A DNA stretch of 64,000 nucleotides from Symbiodinium natans (GCA_905221605.1 CAJNDS010002308.1:64001-128000); one strand, 5' to 3'. Numbered from the stretch's first letter, positions 47,437-57,087 are shown. The notes: generated from the sequence alone by a model not told the origin. Translations and numbers: made by a program.

Positions 47437-47531
47437 CCTGCCGCTCGAGCTGCAACGGAAGGTCTTTGACGACATCCCGGCGGAGGGCGAGGGAAATGCA
47501 ATTGGTCGGCAAGCCTGGGGATGCTCGCAAG
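47437..47531 (+). CDS. Candidate exon
   Basis: CCGAAG| then PLELQRKVFDDIPAEGEGNA and IGRQAWGCSQG. Good frame. Repeats on both sides are CCCTAAA-type. Confidence 0.6.
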
Positions 47532-47649
47532 GCCTAAAGGAATCCGAAACCCTAAACCCTAAACCCTAAACCCTAAACTGCCCTAAACCCTAAACCCTAA
47601 ACCCTAAACCCCGAGGCCTAAACCCCAAGGCCTAAACCCTCAGCATAAG

Positions 47650-47762
47650 CTCTAAGCCCTAAGCCCTAAGCCCTAAGCCCTAAGCCCTAAGCCCTAAGCC
47701 CTAAGCCCTAAGCCCTAAGCCCTAAGCCCTAAGCCCTAAGCCCTAAGCCCTAAGCCCTAAAC
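47650..47762. repeat. CCCTAAG heptamer variant array, about 16 units
   Basis: Perfectly homogeneous TAAGCCC units, bordered by ordinary CCCTAAA. Clear local homogenisation. Confidence 0.95.
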
Positions 47763-47846
47763 CTACACCCTAAACCCTAAACCCTCGACCCTACACCCTA
47801 AACCCTAAACTAAATCCTAAAGCAAACTTGCAAGGGCTGAGTTTTA

Positions 47847-47938
47847 GGGCACCAAGCTCTTGGTCTTCAGGGGTGCTCGCGGTCGTGGTTCGAGTTTTGG
47901 TCGCTTTAGAACCCGTAAACTAGTTCAGAGCCCCTTTG
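47847..47938 (+). CDS. Candidate exon, Arg/Gly/Ser-rich
   Basis: Frame GTKLLVFRGARGRGSSFGRF then RTRKLVQSPF, ending TTTGG|GGTTTAGGG. Acceptor may be GTCTTCAG| inside. Confidence 0.5.
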
Positions 47939-48033
47939 GGGTTTAGGGTTTAGGGTTTAGGGTTTAGGGTTTAGGGTTAGGGTTTAGGGTGGGGGGTTTC
48001 GGGTTTATGGCTCAAGGGTTAGGGTTTTAGGGG

Positions 48034-48111
48034 GCGAGTTGAACCCCAGCCATCCCACTGGACCTGCATCAAGTGCTGCCTGTGGCTCCCAGAAGTACTT
48101 CAAGATAAACA
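48034..48111 (+). CDS. Candidate exon
   Basis: Frame ELNPSHPTGPASSAACGSQK then YFKINK. Another frame contains HWTCIKCCLWLPEVLQDK. Right side turns to heptamers. Confidence 0.45.
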
Positions 48112-48319
48112 AACCCCAAACCTTTAAATCCCAAGGGTTTAGGGTTTAGGGTTGAGGGTTTAGGGTTTAGGGTTTATCCCTCAACCCCCAAACCCCTAAT
48201 CCCAAAACATCTTGAACCGACCCTCAACCCGAAACCCTGAAACCGACTGAAGCCTTAAATCCCTAGATCCCTACACCGTAGACTAGTAGGCTTGACTCAC
48301 TGAGGCGGGGATCACGCAG

Positions 48320-48392
48320 AACTTCTGCTGCGAGATTCCCAACACCAACCTGGTCTTTGAGAATCCGGTTGTCCCCTGTCCTTTGTGGGCCT
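48320..48392 (+). CDS. Candidate exon, Cys-rich
   Basis: GGGATCACGCAG| then NFCCEIPNTNLVFENPVVPC and PLW, TAG. Adjacent CC pair; likely secreted part. Confidence 0.55.
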
Positions 48393-48548
48393 AGGATTTG
48401 AAGTTAAGGGTTCCTAGAAACTTTGGGTTACCCTAAACCCTAAACCCTGAGGTGTTAGGGGCTTTGGGTGTTAGGGTTTAGAGTAAGGCTTGAGGGCCTT
48501 TTCGGGTTGATCGGGTTTAGGTGTGAGGCAGGGTTTGTCTGCTTCCAG

Positions 48549-48615
48549 TTGAGGAATGCAGGGTATGATAGGGACTTGCAGATCACCGAACCCTCGAATG
48601 TCGAACCAGAAAACC
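48549..48615 (+). CDS. Candidate exon
   Basis: GTCTGCTTCCAG| then LRNAGYDRDLQITEPSNVEP; continues into CCCTCAG. Confidence 0.5.
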
Positions 48616-48692
48616 CTCAGCCCGAAACCCTAACCTTTAACCCTAAACCCTAAACCCTAAACCCTAAAACCCCCTAAACCCCAAACCCGAAG

Positions 48693-48729
48693 CCTCAACG
48701 TCGAAGCCCAAGAACAGCGAGTTCGCCCC
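48693..48729 (+). CDS. Candidate short exon, repeat-module type S
   Basis: CCCGAAG| then STSKPKNSEFAP. Similar to SVKSSDFAQE at 52152, suggesting duplicated modules. Confidence 0.45.
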
Positions 48730-49201
48730 TAAACCGCTCAGTTTCAAGGCCCTGCAAACCCCCTCAACCCTAAACCCCTAAGACCCTAAATTCCTAAACC
48801 CTAAACCCCAAACCCCTAGACAATAAACCCCTAAATCCCTAGACCCTAAACCCTAAACCCTAAACCCTAAACCCTAAACCCTAAACACCCCCAAAAGCCT
48901 CGACTCGAAACCCTTGGCCCTTAGCTCCGTAGAACCCCTAGCCCCCCAATCACTAAATACCCTAAAGCCCAACAACCCTAAAGCTCTAAACCCTGAACCC
49001 CTAAAACCCAAAAATGGTGGGAAAGATGGGGATGATTTTTATTTTTTTTTGGCCGAGGGGGGGGGGGGGGGGGGTTCTTAAGTAGGATTAGTTGCATGTG
49101 CAACTAGCGCCTTAAGTAAACCCTAAACCCTAAACCCTACAACCTAAACCCTAAACCCCAAACCCTAGCCCTAAACCCTAAACCCCTAAGTCCTCAACCA
49201 G

Positions 49202-49273
49202 GTCGGCCGCTACATGCGCCTGAGGGTCGACGAGAACCACGGCGGCGACGGCACCGGGCTCCTCAGCCAATTG
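49202..49273 (+). CDS. Candidate exon, 24 codons, phase 0
   Basis: CCTCAACCAG| then VGRYMRLRVDENHGGDGTGL and LSQL; donor TTG|GTTTCGGG. Exactly 72 nt. The RYMRLR..ENHGG pattern resembles the last strands of galactose-binding-like (F5/8C or SUN-like) beta-sandwich domains, seen from memory only. CCCTAAA left, TTTAGGG right. Confidence 0.7.
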
Positions 49274-49585
49274 GTTTCGGGTTTCGGCTTTCGGGTTTCG
49301 GGTTTAGGGTTTAGGGTTTAGGTCTCAGGGTTCAGGGTTTAGGGTTTAGGGTTTGTAGGGCTTAATTATTACAGGGGGGGTAGGGTTTGTAGGGTTTATA
49401 GGGGTTAGAGGGGTTATAGGGGTTATAGGGTTTGGGATCTTAAGGTTTAAGGTTTAAGGCTAAGGGGATATAAGGGGTTATAGGGTTCAGGGGTTAGGGT
49501 TATAAGGCCTAGGTTTTTTTTGTATGGCTTAGGGTGAAGGGTTTAAGCTCTTTTTGGGATTGGGGTTGTAGGGCTTAGGGTCCGG

Positions 49586-49652
49586 GGTTATAGGGTTATA
49601 GGGTTATAGGGTTATAGGGTTATAGGGTTATAGGGTTATAGGGTTATAGGGT
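49586..49652. repeat. GGGTTATA octamer variant array
   Basis: About eight copies of TTATAGGG. A further diverged, locally pure variant. Confidence 0.9.
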
Positions 49653-49757
49653 TTAGAGCGTCGGGTTTAAGCTTTTTGTGGGGTTGGTAGGTTTTTTTTG
49701 GGGGGAGCGGGGGAGAATTCGAGCGTAAGTGTTTTTCTGCACCGGGTGATTGGAGAA

Positions 49758-49985
49758 GTCAGGCTCTTCCGCGCCTACTTCCACGGGCACAAGGTACCTG
49801 GCGACTGGGGGTTCCGGGTCACATCGGAGTTTCCGAAATTCGGGGTATCTTATTGGGGTACCTGTTCAGCGGATACGGCCATCAACTTCAAGACAAGCTT
49901 GGTTTACCCCATGACACCTTCGCAAAGTTTCGTGATGAGGCCTCCCGTCCTCTCCCAGATCTCAAAGTCAAGCCGAAACCCTAAA
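49758..49985 (+). CDS. Candidate exon(s), long open region
   Basis: Open for over 70 codons: EVRLFRAYFHGHKVPGDWGF, then RVTSEFPKFGVSYWGTCSAD and NFKTSLVYPMTPSQSFVMRP. AAG|GTACC at 49794 could be a donor, making this two exons or one. Confidence 0.5.
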
Positions 49986-50316
49986 CCCTAAACCCAAAAC
50001 CCTGAACCCTAAACCCTAAACTCTAAACCCTAAGCCCTAAACCCAATGCCCTAAACCCAAAACCCTAAACTCAAGAGCAAGGACAGCAAGAGCTTCTTGT
50101 GAGGTTGAGGGGGGGCGAAGGCAAAGCTGAACTCCCAAACCCTATAGGCCCCAACTTTTTAGGGTTTAGGGTTTTAGGGTTTAGGGTTTAGGCTTTAGGG
50201 TTTAGGGTTTAGGGTTTAGGGTTTAGGGTTTAGGGTTAGGGTTTAGGGTTTAGGGACCGTCGACCCTGAACCCGAAGCCCTGAGCTCCTCAAACCCTAAG
50301 CCGGAAACCCTGAATC

Positions 50317-50504
50317 CTCAGCCCTAGACTTAGTTCACCTGGAAGCCCTGAACCCTCAGCACTAGACTTACGTAGTTCACCTGGAAGCCCTAAACCCTAA
50401 ACCCTAAACCCCAAACCCTAAACCCTAAACCCCAAACCCTAAACCCTAAACCCTAAACCCCCTGAACCCTGAACCCTCAGCCCTAGACTTAGTTCACCTG
50501 TCAG
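50317..50504. repeat. Triplicated acceptor-proximal segment
   Basis: CCTCAGCCCTAGACTTAGTT CACCTG is present at 50317, 50354 (with an ACGTAGTT variation) and 50474. CCCTAAA repeats separate the second and third. The third copy continues into GTCAG| and the exon at 50505. Confidence 0.85.
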
Positions 50505-50561
50505 GGCTGTGAGGACGTGAAGGAGCGCAGCAAGTCCTGCAAAGGCAGTTCCCTGAGCTGG
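50505..50561 (+). CDS. Candidate exon, C-x(n)-C module
   Basis: TTCACCTGTCAG| then GCEDVKERSKSCKGSSLSW. Pattern C-x9-C with basic residues between resembles exons at 52639, 55146 and 56960. Right end runs into the family-12 element. Confidence 0.6.
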
Positions 50562-50562
50562 G

Positions 50563-50668
50563 TTTTGGAGTACAAAACCTTTCAATACTTCTTTGCTTCT
50601 GGGTTCCAATTTGTAGCTACTTACACCTGAAAAGTCTATCCCTTTGTTTCCAGGGTTTACTCCAAGGT
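50563..50668 (+). mobile_element. Introner-like element, family 12
   Basis: GGTTTTGGAGTACAAAACC at the left, GTTTACTCCAAGGTAG at the right, a GTAGCTACTTACACCTGAAA core and a polypyrimidine TTTGTTTCCAG inside. Same family at 53567-53670. Lies exactly between two candidate exons. Confidence 0.7.
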
Positions 50669-50670
50669 AG

Positions 50671-50725
50671 GGGCTTTGATGCTTCGGGAGCATTTGACGC
50701 GAGCTTCGGGTACGGATTTGGGGTG
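50671..50725 (+). CDS. Candidate short exon
   Basis: CCAAGGTAG| then GFDASGAFDASFGYGFGV. Resembles the Gly/Phe-rich exon at 44831. Confidence 0.45.
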
Positions 50726-50807
50726 CGAAACCCTAAACCCTAAACCCTAGACCCTGGCGTGTTCCCCTAAGTTCGCAAGCCTAGACCCAAACAAACCCTA
50801 AGCACAG

Positions 50808-50872
50808 CAACCCGACAACCGTGGTTCCACCGGCTTCCTTAGAAGATCCGGGATAGGCATTGAGGTTTCATT
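50808..50872 (+). CDS. Candidate exon
   Basis: AGCACAG| then QPDNRGSTGFLRRSGIGIEV in frame; right side GGGGTTTAGGG. Confidence 0.5.
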
Positions 50873-51062
50873 GGGGTTTAGGGTTTTGGGTTTAGGGTGT
50901 AGGGTTAGGGTCTTAGGTTTTAGGGCTTAGTTCGTCTTGTCCTCTCACTTTTTTGAGGGGGGGGGGATTTGGAGTTTGGGGCTGGGGGGGGGGGGTTCTT
51001 ATCCGAGCTCCGTAAACCCTAATCCGGCCTCAACGCGAAACCCTTATTTTCAACTCTCCAGT

Positions 51063-51141
51063 GTTTGGTATCCTACAGCTTGAGGGATTCTTGGGATGTA
51101 GGACGCCAATCCACAGCCTGTCATCTCTGTTGGTGTGGGCT
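51063..51141 (+). CDS. Candidate exon, Cys-rich
   Basis: TTTTCAACTCTCCAG| acceptor; frame CLVSYSLRDSWDVGRQSTAC then HLCWCGLF; right GGGTTTAGGG. Four Cys. Confidence 0.5.
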
Positions 51142-51195
51142 TTTCGGGTTTAGGGTTTAGGGTTTAGGGTTTAGGGTTTAGGGATATGGTCGCAG

Positions 51196-51281
51196 GTGCG
51201 GTGCACGTCAAGGGCTCCCCTGGCATCAAGGACCTGCACAGCACGAAGCCCGAGTTCGTGGACGTATACCCCACTTACTAG
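51196..51281 (+). CDS. Candidate exon, SPGI module with stop
   Basis: GGTCGCAG| then AVHVKGSPGIKDLHSTKPEF and VDVYPTY, TAG. HVKGSPGIKD is paralogous to HVSGSPGIRD at 55922. The TAG may be bypassed by a donor (CC|GTTAGGG). Confidence 0.65.
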
Positions 51282-51752
51282 CCGTTAGGGTTTAGGGTTT
51301 AGGGTTTTAGGGTTTTAGGGTTTTAGGGTTTAGGGTTTGTCAGTAATGCCCTTTTCATTTTTTGTGTTCTAGGCTCCTTATACAGCAACCAACCCCCCAA
51401 AAAGCGTATACTGGGTATGGGTACTGGGCTACCAAGTAGTCGGTCTGCTACTAAGAACCAGCAAGCCTAAGTTATACAGTAAGACAGTTAAAATAAAAAA
51501 AAACACAGGTCCCCTCCCATAGGATGGATAAGTTTAGGGTTTCGGGTTTAGCATGAAGGAGGCCCCAAGTTGGCACCCCCCCCCCCCCCCCTCCCACTCC
51601 CCCCACATACCCCTCCTGACCAGAGCTTGTTCTCAAAAGTCGACAGTTGGATGCAACCAGGGTTCCTGCTTCGGGTTTAGGGTTTCGGGTTTAGGGTTTA
51701 GGGTTTAGGGTTTAGGGTTTAGGGTTTAGGGTTTCGGGATGTCGGGGACAGC

Positions 51753-51838
51753 AATTGACAGGGCCCAAGGTGCCAATGTCAGCACCACCGCCTCTCCATT
51801 GCGGAGCCTTCAAGCAGCAGCTCAAGCCTGAAGTCCCA
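51753..51838 (+). CDS. Possible exon
   Basis: Frame TGPKVPMSAPPPLHCGAFKQ then QLKPEVP. Between G-type (left) and C-type (right) repeats, i.e. in loop orientation, so doubtful. Confidence 0.35.
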
Positions 51839-51964
51839 CACCCTAAACCCTAAACCCTAAACCCTAAACCCTAAACCCTAAACCCTAAACCCTAAACCCC
51901 AAACCCTAAACCCTAAACCCTAAACCCTAAGCCGTAAACCCTAAACCCTAAACCCTAAACCCTA

Positions 51965-52066
51965 CTTGCTGATGCCCCCAATTTGGGGATGGCCCGAGAC
52001 CCCGAGCTACCCCAGGCTTTGAGCTCGCCTGGCTCGGGGCTTAGGCAGGCAGAGGAGGCCCAGATG
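51965..52066 (+). CDS. Candidate exon with stop
   Basis: Frame LADAPNLGMARDPELPQALS then SPGSGLRQAEEAQM, TAG. CTGATGC..CCCC.RTTTGGGGA at its start also occurs at 45171, a shared edge. Confidence 0.5.
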
Positions 52067-52151
52067 TAGGGCTTAAAGGCTTAGAGTCAACCCTAAACCC
52101 TAAACCCTAAACCCGAAACCCTAAACCCGAAACTCTTCGAAACCTGTGCAG

Positions 52152-52184
52152 GCCTCGGTCAAGAGCAGTGATTTCGCGCAAGAA
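52152..52184 (+). CDS. Candidate 11-codon exon, phase 0, module S
   Basis: AACCTGTGCAG| then ASVKSSDFAQE; donor GAA|GTTTAGGG. Exactly 33 nt. Similar to 48693. Confidence 0.6.
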
Positions 52185-52415
52185 GTTTAGGGTGTATGGT
52201 TTAGGGATTAGGGTTGAGGGTTTGGAATGCCGAGCTTGTGAAGCTGACTGGGCTTGGAGTTTAGGGGGTCTAGGGCTTGGGCTTTCGGGGATTAGGGTCT
52301 CAGCATCTGGACTTCGCCCGCAACCGGTTAAGGGGTAGTTGTATGGTCCCTTAATATGGTCCGGTTCTGAAGTATGGGCCCTTGGGTTTTAGCTATATAA
52401 GGGGTATATAAGGGT

Positions 52416-52628
52416 ACCCCTAAACCCCTGAACCCCTAAACCCCTAAACCCCTCAACCCCTCAACCCCTAAACCCCTAAACCCTAAACCCCTAAACCCCT
52501 AAACCCCTAAACCCCTAAACCCCTAAACCCCTGAACCCCTAAACCCCTAAACCCCTAAACCCCTAAACCCCTAAACCCCTAAACCCTAAACCCCTGAACC
52601 CCTAAACCCCTAAACCCCTAAACCCTCA
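52416..52628. repeat. CCCCTAAA octamer array, about 26 units
   Basis: Nearly homogeneous 8-bp variant replacing the heptamer, following a family-4 left half (52333-52410). Ends at the next exon. Confidence 0.95.
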
Positions 52629-52638
52629 ACCCATTAAG

Positions 52639-52707
52639 GGGTACGGACACCAGGACGTCTATACGTGCTGGGCGGCTGTCCGCGAGCAGTGCGATGGTGC
52701 CTTGCCG
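52639..52707 (+). CDS. Candidate exon, 23 codons, phase 0, C-x(n)-C module
   Basis: CATTAAG| then GYGHQDVYTCWAAVREQCDG and ALP; donor CCG|GTATGT. C-x7-C with VRE between, like CLDKVRKEC at 56960. Both splice sites good, 69 nt. Confidence 0.7.
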
Positions 52708-53462
52708 GTATGTTGACCTGGGGCTGGGGGGCTAAGCCCTGAGCCCTAAACCCTAAACCCTAAACCCTAAACCGCACTTGTCGGACCCCTAAACCGCACT
52801 CTTTGGCTGCCCCTGTTGGGCCACTTTAGCTAAGGCGCAAGACCTCACACATAGGCGATTTCTGGCCTGACCTCTACACTGCAAGGTTTGTTTAGGGTTT
52901 AGGGTTTAGGGTTTAGGGTTTAGGGTTTAGGGTTTAGGGTTTAGGGTTTAGGGTTTAGGGTCTAGGGTCTAGGGTCTAGGGTCTAGGGTTTAGGGCAGCC
53001 CCTAAGCCATTTCGACACCCCAAGCCCCTGACCTCTATGCGATACGCGGAACAAGATAAGACAAGGCACTGACAGGTGTTACCCCCCATCCGTGCCAGCA
53101 ACCTTTGACCCTAAACCCTAATTGAACACTAAACCCGGAACCCTAAACTCAGCAGAAGATTCGTTTCCGTGCCAGGGAGGGGGGTCCCGTTACTACGCGA
53201 CCCTAAACCCTAAAACCCTAAACCCTATTGAAATCATATACTTGTTCTTTTTCAGAACCCCTGGAGCCCTTGAGCCTCAAGCCCTACACCCACCCAGGGG
53301 GTGTTTAGGGTTTAGGGTTTGAGGTTAGGGTTTGGGGTTTAGGGTTTAGGGTTTACGGTTTAGGGTTTAGGGTTTAGGGTTTAGGGTTTAGGGTTTAGGG
53401 TTTAGGGTTTGGGGAACCTTTAGGGTTTAGGGTTAAGGGTCCCTAAGCCCCCTCTCCTTGAG

Positions 53463-53554
53463 GCGACACGCGCTTCGATTTCGACGCCACCAAGGGCGCT
53501 TGCCGATGCACGCACACGAACTGCAAAGACACGATCGAGGCGAGTTCAAGGGGG
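53463..53554 (+). CDS. Candidate exon, PAN/apple-like C-x-C module
   Basis: CTCCTTGAG| then DTRFDFDATKGACRCTHTNC and KDTIEASSR; donor GGG|GTATGA. F-x-F-x(6)-C-x-C matches RFFAFRASDDSCLC at 57729. The F.F..spacer..C.C shape is typical of PAN/apple-like folds, secreted adhesive domains; assignment is by pattern only. Confidence 0.65.
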
Positions 53555-53566
53555 GTATGAAACCTG

Positions 53567-53670
53567 GGTTTTGGAGTCTTATGCTTTAGTACTTTTTGTG
53601 GTTCTGGTTCCTACTATAGCTACTTATACCCCAAAAAATAGATACCTTCTTCCAGGGTCTACTCCAAAGT
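53567..53670 (+). mobile_element. Introner-like element, family 12
   Basis: GGTTTTGGAGTC...GCTACTTATACC...CTTCTTCCAG GGTCTACTCCAAAGTAGG, parallel to 50563-50668. It starts 12 nt after the donor of exon 53463. Confidence 0.7.
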
Positions 53671-54160
53671 AGGATAACCCATGGTTCCCTAATACTCCCC
53701 ACTACTCCCTAAACTCCCCAAGCTTCCCCAGGTCCTCAACCCTAAACCCTAAACCCTAAACCCTAAACCCTAAACCCTAAACCCTAAACCCCAAGGCGGG
53801 GCACCGGGAGGTGACTCTACTTTGCGGTTTAGGATTTAAGGTTCATAGGTTTTTTTGTTTTTTTTTTTTGGGGGGGGGGGTTAGGGTTTAGGGTTTTTTT
53901 TGGGGGGAGGATGTGTTTTGCTTCCTGTGTTTAGGGTTCATGGTTCAGGGCTTAGTAGAGGGTTTAGGATCTGTTGTTCATTCTTTTTTTTTTTTTTTTG
54001 GGGGGGGGGGGTGGACAAAAAGACGCTGCAGGCTTAGGGGTGGGCGCAACCTTAGGCCCTCTCGGCCCTGATCCTAAACCTTGCTGAGATCAAGCTTGAC
54101 AGCTCGAGAACCGTCCTGCTTGGGTTTAGGTGTTCGGGTTTAGGGTTCGGAGGGGCGCAG

Positions 54161-54206
54161 GACTCACCTGAGGTAGCTGCAAAACTTGAGGGTGTCGGCT
54201 CTTCAG
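54161..54206 (+). CDS. Candidate exon with GTAAAC donor
   Basis: GAGGGGCGCAG| then DSPEVAAKLEGVGSS; donor TTCAG|GTAAACC. Both sites good. A preceding island (54056-54125) reads LSALILNLAEIKLDSSRTVL and may be another exon. Confidence 0.55.
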
Positions 54207-54360
54207 GTAAACCCATACACCCCGAAAACATCCCAAAACCTCCCAAAGCTGAGCCTTTCCGTCTCCTCCGTGCAAACACATCATCAGTGAATGGCAATAA
54301 AGATGACGAAGGTTTTGCGTTTCCTCCGTGCAAACACAGTTAGAGAGGTTGTAGTAGAGT

Positions 54361-54438
54361 GGAGACGTGGTGGAATTTCCTGGGAGTTGCAAATGCAGGC
54401 AGCCGCCACAAACTTTACCCCAACAGCCCAAGCCTCCA
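54361..54438 (+). CDS. Candidate exon, Pro-rich
   Basis: Frame GDVVEFPGSCKCRQPPQTLP then QQPKPPSP; C-x-C pair. Acceptor unclear. An 18-bp TTTCCTCCGTGCAAACACAG-like segment is duplicated just upstream (54262, 54319). Confidence 0.45.
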
Positions 54439-54555
54439 AGCCCTAAGCCCTCAATCCTAAACCCTAAACCCTACACCCTACACCCTGCACCCTAAACCCT
54501 AAACCCTAAACCCTAAACCCTAAACCCTAAACCCTAAACCCTAAACCCTAAACCT

Positions 54556-54610
54556 TTCGGTTGGAGGACAGCACCTCCAACATCTACGAGGTGTGCGAGG
54601 CGCCAGGGCG
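54556..54610 (+). CDS. Candidate exon, NIY module
   Basis: Frame RLEDSTSNIYEVCEAPGR; donor GGCG|GTTTGGGC. SNIYEV...PGR is paralogous to FNIYSVPGR at 58697. CCCTAAA left, TTTAGGG right. No clean AG acceptor visible, so the 5' edge is approximate. Confidence 0.6.
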
Positions 54611-55086
54611 GTTTGGGCTCTTTGAGCTTAGGGTTTAGGGTTTAGGGTTTAGGGTTTAGGGTTTAGGGTTTAGGGTTTGGGGTTTAGGGCTAGAGGGGTG
54701 GACATGCTTTCTAGGTCTTATAGGGGTTCAGAGGGTTTGTAGAGTTCACGGTCTTAGAGCGCTGAAATAGGGCTGCAATAGTAATAGGACTTATGTATGA
54801 TAGCCTTAAGGTTTTATAGGCGTTAGTTCTGAGTCCGGGCTACCTGAGACATCGGAAACCCAAACAGGCCGAGTCCAGGCAAGCGACTTCTGGTGTTTGG
54901 GCTTTGGGTGTTTGGGCTTAGAGACATGCTTGGAGTGTCATGAGAGTTCCTGGATGGGTATAGAGCTGGTGTTATAAGGGGGATAACTCTGTCGATGGGT
55001 GGCTGTTTTCGCTTATTTGGGTACCTGTAGTCTGGGAGGGTCCCAAACCCAAGCCCCAAGTACTTAAAGGCTCATAGGGAGGATAG

Positions 55087-55121
55087 CCGATCGAATCGCA
55101 GCATTTTGAACCTTATTCAAG
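55087..55121 (+). CDS. Candidate short exon
   Basis: GAGGATAG| then RSNRSILNLIQ in frame; donor CAAG|GTAAATAT. Confidence 0.45.
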
Positions 55122-55145
55122 GTAAATATACGCAAGTGCTTTGAG

Positions 55146-55212
55146 GCCTGCCCGGCGATCTATGCGCAAGACAGGTCCTGCAGGGAGAAGGCACTCCGCT
55201 TGGGGGACGAAG
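55146..55212 (+). CDS. Candidate exon, C-x(n)-C module
   Basis: GTGCTTTGAG| then ACPAIYAQDRSCREKALRLG and DE; donor AAG|GTCTGGG. Same arrangement as 50505, 52639, 56960. Confidence 0.6.
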
Positions 55213-55360
55213 GTCTGGGTTTAGGTTCTTGATTTCAGGGTGTGTTTGAGGTGCTTGTCAACATAGGCAAAGGTTTGAGCAAGCTGGGTCTCTATATATG
55301 GCCTTGAAGACGACCCTGTTGTCATGGGATACTCCTAGGGGTACTCCCTACTCTTGGCCA

Positions 55361-55452
55361 GGTCTGGAACATGTTGATAATGGCCCAATTCCGCCAGGCC
55401 ACCTGCAGTCGCCTTAAGCTTTCCTACAGACCTTCAAAGCTACACTGCAGTC
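55361..55452 (+). CDS. Possible exon
   Basis: CTCTTGGCCAG| then VWNMLIMAQFRQATCSRLKL and SYRPSKLHCSP, TAA. Good acceptor; function unknown. Confidence 0.5.
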
Positions 55453-55654
55453 CCTAAAAGCCTAAACCCCCAAAACCTGACCCCCAATACCCTGCATTCC
55501 TTATGACAAAACCCTAAAGCCCCAAGCTCCCAAAAGCCCTAAGCTCCCAAACACCCCCAAACCCTAAACCTTCAACCCTCCACCCTAAACCCTGAAGCTT
55601 AAACCCTACAGTCCTAAACCCGAAACGGAAAACCCTGAGCCCTAGCATCAACAC

Positions 55655-55885
55655 CCGAAACCCGAAACCCGAAACCCGAAACCCGAAACCCGAAACCCGA
55701 AACCCGAAACCCGAAACCCTAAACCCTAAACCCTAAACCCTAAACCCTAAACCCTAAACCCTAAACCCTAAACCCTAAACCCTAAACCCTAAACCCTAAC
55801 CTAAACCCTAAACCCTAAACCCTAAACCCTAAACCCTAAACCCTAAACCCTAAACCCTAAACCCTAAACCCTAAACCCTAACCTA
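55655..55885. repeat. CCCGAAA variant followed by CCCTAAA array
   Basis: Nine AAACCCG units (55655-55718) then about 23 CCCTAAA units, with CCCTAACCTAAA slips at 55797 and 55878. Directly precedes the exon at 55922. Confidence 0.95.
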
Positions 55886-55921
55886 AAGACCCTAAACCCT
55901 AAGCCCTCAACTTTCACTCAG

Positions 55922-55984
55922 AAGCACGTCTCCGGCTCGCCCGGTATTCGCGACTCCCAGGCCGAGATCGGGTCCTCAGAAGGG
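55922..55984 (+). CDS. Candidate exon, 21 codons, phase 0, SPGI module
   Basis: CTTTCACTCAG| then KHVSGSPGIRDSQAEIGSSE; donor AGGG|GTTTAGGG. Exactly 63 nt. Paralogous to 51196. CCCTAAA left, TTTAGGG right. Confidence 0.7.
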
Positions 55985-56510
55985 GTTTAGGGTTTAGGGC
56001 TTAGGGTTTAGGGTTTAGGGTTCGGTGTGTAGGGTTTAGGGTTCGGTGTGTAGGGTTTAGGGTTTGGGGTGTAGGGTTTAGGGTGTAGGGTTTAGGGTGT
56101 GGGGTTTAGGGCTAGGGGTAGGGTAGGGTTTAGGGTTTAGGGTTTAGGGTGTAGGGTTAGGGTGTAGGGTTTAGGGGTAAGGTTAGGGTTTAGGGTTTAG
56201 GGTTTAGGGTTTAGAGTTTTGTGTTTAGGGTTCGGTGTGTAGGGTTTTGGGTTTGGGGTGTAGGGTTTAGGGTTTGGGGTTTGGGGTTTGATGTTTGGGG
56301 TTTGGGGTTTTGACGGTATGAAGGGCGCTGAGCGTACGGAGAGCATATTAGGGCATCTTGGAAGGTGGCTTGGGGGGTGGATGTGTCAAGGCGGTCAGGA
56401 TTTTGGGGTTTAGGGTTTAGGGTTTAGGGTTTGGGGTTTAGGGTTTAGGGTTGAGGGTTCGTGCTTTCGGGCTTGATGTGTTGCGCTTGGTAGGGGGTGC
56501 AGGGTTGCAG

Positions 56511-56579
56511 TCACCGTTTTGTACCTGGGAACCGAACTACCCTACGATTTGGCGGGGTTCTTCCCCTTAAAGCTTGCAG
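56511..56579 (+). CDS. Candidate exon, 69 nt
   Basis: CAGGGTTGCAG| then TVLYLGTELPYDLAGFFPLK in frame; donor GCAG|GTATGG. The frame stays open past the donor to 56632. Confidence 0.6.
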
Positions 56580-56759
56580 GTATGGCTTCGTGCGTTTGTG
56601 ACCCTACCTTCAGGCTCTTAGGGTTGAGATTCCCGTAACAATGTGTCCTTCTTGTTCCTAGGTTCCTCCTGGGTGAAGCCCTAAACCCTCAACCCTAAAC
56701 CCTGGGTCCAAGGTAGAACCCCCTAGAGTTTGAGGCTTTTGACGAGTGTTTGACCACAG

Positions 56760-56826
56760 AGTCCATCACGTGGAGTTCCATCACCTGGGACGGTCAGGTC
56801 CGATCAACAAGAACTTCAGGAAGATT
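56760..56826 (+). CDS. Candidate exon
   Basis: GTGTTTGACCACAG| then VHHVEFHHLGRSGPINKNFR, closing in GAGCCCTAA. A second frame (CLTTESITWSSITWDGQVRS) is also open. Confidence 0.5.
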
Positions 56827-56830
56827 GAGC

Positions 56831-56957
56831 CCTAAACCCTAAACCCTAAACCCTAAACCCTAAACCCTAAACCCTAAACCCTAAACCCTAAACCCTAAAC
56901 CCTAAACCCTAAACCCTAAACCCTAAACCCTAAACCCTAAACCCTAAACCCTAAACC
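56831..56957. repeat. CCCTAAA array, 18 units
   Basis: Perfect run ending CCCTAAACCAG at the next exon: the clearest telomere-repeat acceptor. Confidence 0.95.
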
Positions 56958-56959
56958 AG

Positions 56960-57010
56960 GCCTGCCTCGACAAGGTGCGCAAGGAATGCCCAGCCGCTTG
57001 GCCGCAAAAA
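56960..57010 (+). CDS. Candidate exon, C-x(n)-C module, after CCCTAAACCAG
   Basis: CCCTAAACCAG| then ACLDKVRKECPAAWPQK, phase 0, followed by TAG unless a donor inside is used. C-x7-C like 52639. The acceptor is the exact mirror of CTG|GTTTAGGG. Confidence 0.65.
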
Positions 57011-57087
57011 TAGGGAACCACAAGGAGCTTCGGGATGTTTGGGGTTTGGGGTTTGGGGTTTAGGGGGTTTAGGGTTTAGGGCTGAGG

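Noticed and set aside
54052-55059. - strand ORFs of 78-101 codons
   Set aside because: + strand islands with acceptor/donor pairs (54161-54206, 55087-55121) explain the same DNA better.
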